In this document: positions 60,740-64,000 of the stretch, one piece after another
Layout: the number at the start of each line of letters is the position of its first letter
How positions within the stretch are numbered: position 1 is the stretch's first letter
NCBI GenBank assembly: GCA_036924285.1
Contig: JAYKYS010000002.1
Location: forward strand, 44,097,501 to 44,161,500
Source: Asterella californica
Taxonomy: Eukaryota > Streptophyta > Marchantiopsida > Marchantiales > Aytoniaceae
Direction of reading: 5' to 3'
Length of the DNA: 64,000 nt
Program-made: the position numbers and the translations under genes
The notes under the pieces: generated by a model
What the model was told of the DNA's origin: nothing
The model's input: only the letters and a program-made list of their open reading frames with translations
Databases searched by the model: none

Positions 60740-63279
60740 TTCCGCTCCCTCTCTTTCTTTCACAAGCTTCCCTGTGTTCAAACTCTCACTCTGATCGCCA
60801 TTTTTCTCCACCGGAAGTCAAACCTAAGTTCCACTTCGATACAAGAACGTGCAATTAGCACCAGCTTCTCCCGCTCAGAGTGGAACCCGGCTTGAATCTC
60901 TAAAAAACGATTCAACGTGCGGTTCCAGCAGTTCATTTACAGTGGAGGGATTGCACAAACTTATCCTTAAAGCAACAGAAATGACCGCTACCTCGACATG
61001 CAGCGAGGAGCACAAGTAGTTGTCACGTCGTTCTCCTAGTGCACGCAACGTGCCAAAGTACATCTCGTCCTCCCCGATTCAGTTTACTCTGCATCCCGCT
61101 TGGCAGTTCTCCAGTTGGAGGTTCGTCTGTGTATGAGCCCTAGTTCTGCATGTTCAACCGAGGCACGACACGGATTCTAGAAAGGTTTTAGTGCCGCTTT
61201 TCGATTTTCTTCGAGAGCCGGCTTTTGCAACGTGTTCGTATACTGGAGAAGTCTGTTGTTATAGGACTTGGTAAATAAAGGACTGATGTTTCTCCAGTCT
61301 TTTGAACTGTAGTGTTATGTGAAACATCGAACTAGGACTGAATGTTTTGGACTGTAGTCTTATTCAGTTAGCATACCCTCTTGAACTAGTGTCACTCACA
61401 GTCGAAAACAGTGTTGGTGTTACCACCAACTACGGTAGTAAACAAGAACGCAGTAGTAGGTTTGGTCGCTTCCTGCTTCGCCAACATTCTTTAAGAGACA
61501 TGCGACTCATGGGAGAAAGAACGGAGGGTTAGCTCCATCCACCGAAGCCCTATCCAGGTCTGTCCTGCGTAGAGTAGAACCACAGAATTCAGAACCAATA
61601 ACGCTGGTGTGAATTCGAACGAATCCCCAAGGCGCCACACAGCCTTATACAGTGCAAGCGGAACCGTCGAATTCATGGACAGTACAGAGCTTAAACTAAA
61701 GGCACTACAGCAGAATTTCAGAAAGGAATGGCTTTCAAGCGTAATCTCTCAAATCTAATTAATGTGTAATTTGGAACGAGCACAATTTTGTGTCTTCGAG
61801 AGAAAAACATTCAGTCGATTCAAACCCCAGGCAATCCGAGAGAATGAAATGAATCCCAGCTCTTCTTACAGCTCTGCTACTTGAAATGCACATAAGGAAG
61901 AAGAAACATTTATATCTTATGCTGGTCTAGAAACATGTCCTGCACAATTCTGCGAAAGACAAAAAAGAAGTATTTATACTGTCATTCGTATGATGGTCCA
62001 CTCGGAGAGCTAGCAAAAGGTCCCCCGGGACCGAGTCCTTCACCTGCGCGCACGAAGTCTGATGCTTGCTTGTACATCAAGACGAGCTAAAGAACCTCTC
62101 CATGTATGATGAATCCTCAGTCCCAAGTAGATCTTCTCTGGCACCTATTTGGTAAGGGTTGCCGTTCCGTCCATGTGACAAGTCATAAGGCCAAAGGACT
62201 TTCACATCCTGATGTTAGGACCATCGCAGAACATGCAAGTTCTTTTACATTGTTTTGCCGAAGGCTTTATATGTGCACAAACTACTGTCATGCATGAGAA
62301 ATCGTACTTCACGATACGCAGAGCTGACAAAACACCGAGACTCGACTCTGTCACACGACTCTGTCATCAGTGCTCTACCGAGACACATGTCTGGCGATTA
62401 TGTGCCAACACAGCTGAAAGCGAATACACTGGCCTTCGCCAAATATCCACGTACATGTACTTGAAATTTTATAAACCCCGTATGAATATAACTTCAGCAG
62501 TAGAATATAAGAGAGATCATCACATGAGCCAGGCTGCACAGCCGAGAACATTAATGCTTAGCAGTTCTTAGAGCAGCGCTACATGAGGGGAACATATAAA
62601 ACACCTTGCAATATATATTTACATCTTTGTCCAAGTTAGTCTACTGTCCAAGTTACGAGTGCCTGAATACGTCACAAAAGATATTACTCGCGGATGCCGA
62701 ACACACTTTAGATTACAAACTTGCACACGGGCTTCCTCCTGAGCACGTGAACCAGATGCATACTGAGTTATCGAGCTGCGACAAAACACAACCATCCCTC
62801 ACGCACGTGGAACTCAATAACTCGTAATACTAGGAACTCCTAAGGCAAGGTGTACAGTTTATGGGAAAGGAGGTTTCTATATAATAAGTCTGTCGGGGAA
62901 ACACGAATTTTGGAACTCCTTCTGTGTTCAAAGTTTTCGCTATAATTTTTCCCCTTTTCTATTATGAGAAGATGCAGAATGGAATTTTCTTTTGGCCTCA
63001 GTACACCCTGAGATGTGGAAGGCTGTTCCGAATACCTGCAAGAACTCGGAGTGCCCGGTACGCCTTCAAGCGTGTGCCACCATCTGGCTTTAGCCAAGCT
63101 TTGCATCAAGCATACATGAAACGGAAGAATGTGCCGCTTTAAATCATTTTTCTTTTCATCGGAGGCGCTATCAACCCATTTGCCACTGCAATTAACGTGG
63201 TAACGTTTAAAGGTCAGTAAGTCCCAGACGTCTTGCACATCCGATTTCACTTCACAGGACCAGGAAGTACTAAGGAAAA
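60740..63279. other. No gene assigned
   Basis: Presumed LYR-gene promoter at the left. Open stretches at 61491-61676 and 62840-63250 (minus) and at 62212-62571 (plus) carry no recognised domain. They may be untranslated exons or chance. Confidence 0.35.
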
Positions 63280-63329
63280 TTGGTTACAACTTGAGAGTGA
63301 GTCACAAATAAAATCTGAAATGAGTGAGG

Positions 63330-63830
63330 TTATGGCAGCCTCCCCACTTTTAGTACAGGCTCTCCTCTGGTTTGCACAGGCGTGGGTTTCGCAGCTTCAG
63401 CTGCCGCCTTCTTCGCGGCTCTCCCAACTGCAGACTTCTCAAATGCTTCCATCCTGCCATCTTCCAAACGACTTGTAAGAGTAGCTATAACGACCCCTAT
63501 TTTGAACTCGGTATGCGAAGGTGGTAGCTCCGTTAACCCCTAAGAGAATCTTATAAGCCTTGAGAGAAAGGACCGCGCCAACTTTCTGCTACAAGGTACT
63601 CGCAATCTCGTTCTAGGCGATAAACATCAATCAGAGCCTTCGTGTCCTTATCTTTTCCACCTCTATTTGTCAATTCAGCTTTTACGTGCCCCTCAGGACT
63701 TAGAAGCGATTGGTTCCACAATCCTGACCTTGGAAAACAAACTCACCCACAGGCGACAACTTGAGAGAGAGAACAATGTGAAGAGGAGAAAAGCATCCAA
63801 ATGTTCCATTTTATTTTCCAGTATCTACAG
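63330..63830 (-). CDS. Possible exons of an unidentified gene at the right edge
   Basis: On the minus strand, one open stretch after an acceptor-like CTCTTAG (about 63550) runs about 69 residues to a stop near 63333, ending in a Lys/Ala-rich tail (GRAAKKAAAEAAKPTP). Further upstream (about 63578-63750) another open stretch after TTTTCCAAG contains ALIDVYRLERDCEYLV. The overlapping frame through 63430-63590 is also open and looks protein-like, so the exon structure is undecided. No family is recognised. Any 5' part would lie beyond the window. Confidence 0.3.
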
Positions 63831-64000
63831 TACGTATTTGCGGTTATGCTTCCTAAGTTCGGATATAGGAGACTAGGACTTCCCCACAGAATTCTGTTGA
63901 CCTTCAGCTTAATCTATTCAGCTTAAAACTTATACAACCCATCTGAGGCTGACGGAGTACCTAGAAAACTGAGAGTGGGCATGTCTAGCACTATAGGCAA

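Overview
The window looks like a nuclear segment of a land-plant genome. It holds a complete six-exon phytoene synthase gene with a plastid transit peptide, an intronless plant-type xyloglucan-fucosyltransferase-like (GT37) gene, and a small LYR-motif mitochondrial protein gene. All three are on the minus strand and sit in a background of plant retroelements. Introns are short (about 190-460 bp in the phytoene synthase gene) and spliceosomal (GT..AG). Intron size, base composition and the mixed LINE/Copia/Gypsy/MULE load would fit a bryophyte, perhaps a liverwort. That is inference; I cannot search a database.

Layout. 1-5760: a decayed LINE on the minus strand (ORF1 with zinc knuckle, AP endonuclease, reverse transcriptase). 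5761-13170: repeat-derived DNA dominated by a large inverted repeat (arms about 1.3 kb) around a fragment of LTR-retrotransposon integrase. 13170-19570: a second, more degraded copy of the same LINE family on the plus strand, with a 597-bp tandem duplication in its ORF1 and an internal inverted segment. 19700-23780: LTR-retroelement debris. 23792-32638: an 8.85-kb Mutator-like DNA transposon. 33106-35887: phytoene synthase. 36400-37600: small fold-back elements. 38039-47799: a Copia LTR retrotransposon invaded by a Gypsy element. 47800-54100: AT-rich DNA with little recognisable content. 54132-56087: the GT37 gene. 57700-64000: gene-like DNA with the LYR gene and unassigned exons.

The most interesting object is the Mutator-like element. 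It has long terminal inverted repeats and an 8-9 bp target-site duplication. It carries a MULE transposase gene with the DDE residues and a SWIM-type zinc finger but with frame breaks. It also carries a second intron-containing gene encoding a coiled-coil protein with an FCP1/HAD phosphatase-like domain. About thirty copies of the 9-mer CAGTGCGAC/GTCGCACTG, mostly arranged as hairpins, fill the largest intron of that gene and the spacer between the two genes. A phosphatase-like gene carried inside a complete MULE, with self-complementary arrays in its intron and promoter region, is the best candidate here for an undescribed system. The element lies about 470 bp downstream of the phytoene synthase stop codon.

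No operon-like organisation is expected or seen. The host genes act separately: carotenoid synthesis in plastids, cell-wall glycosylation in the Golgi, and probably mitochondrial complex or Fe-S assembly for the LYR protein.
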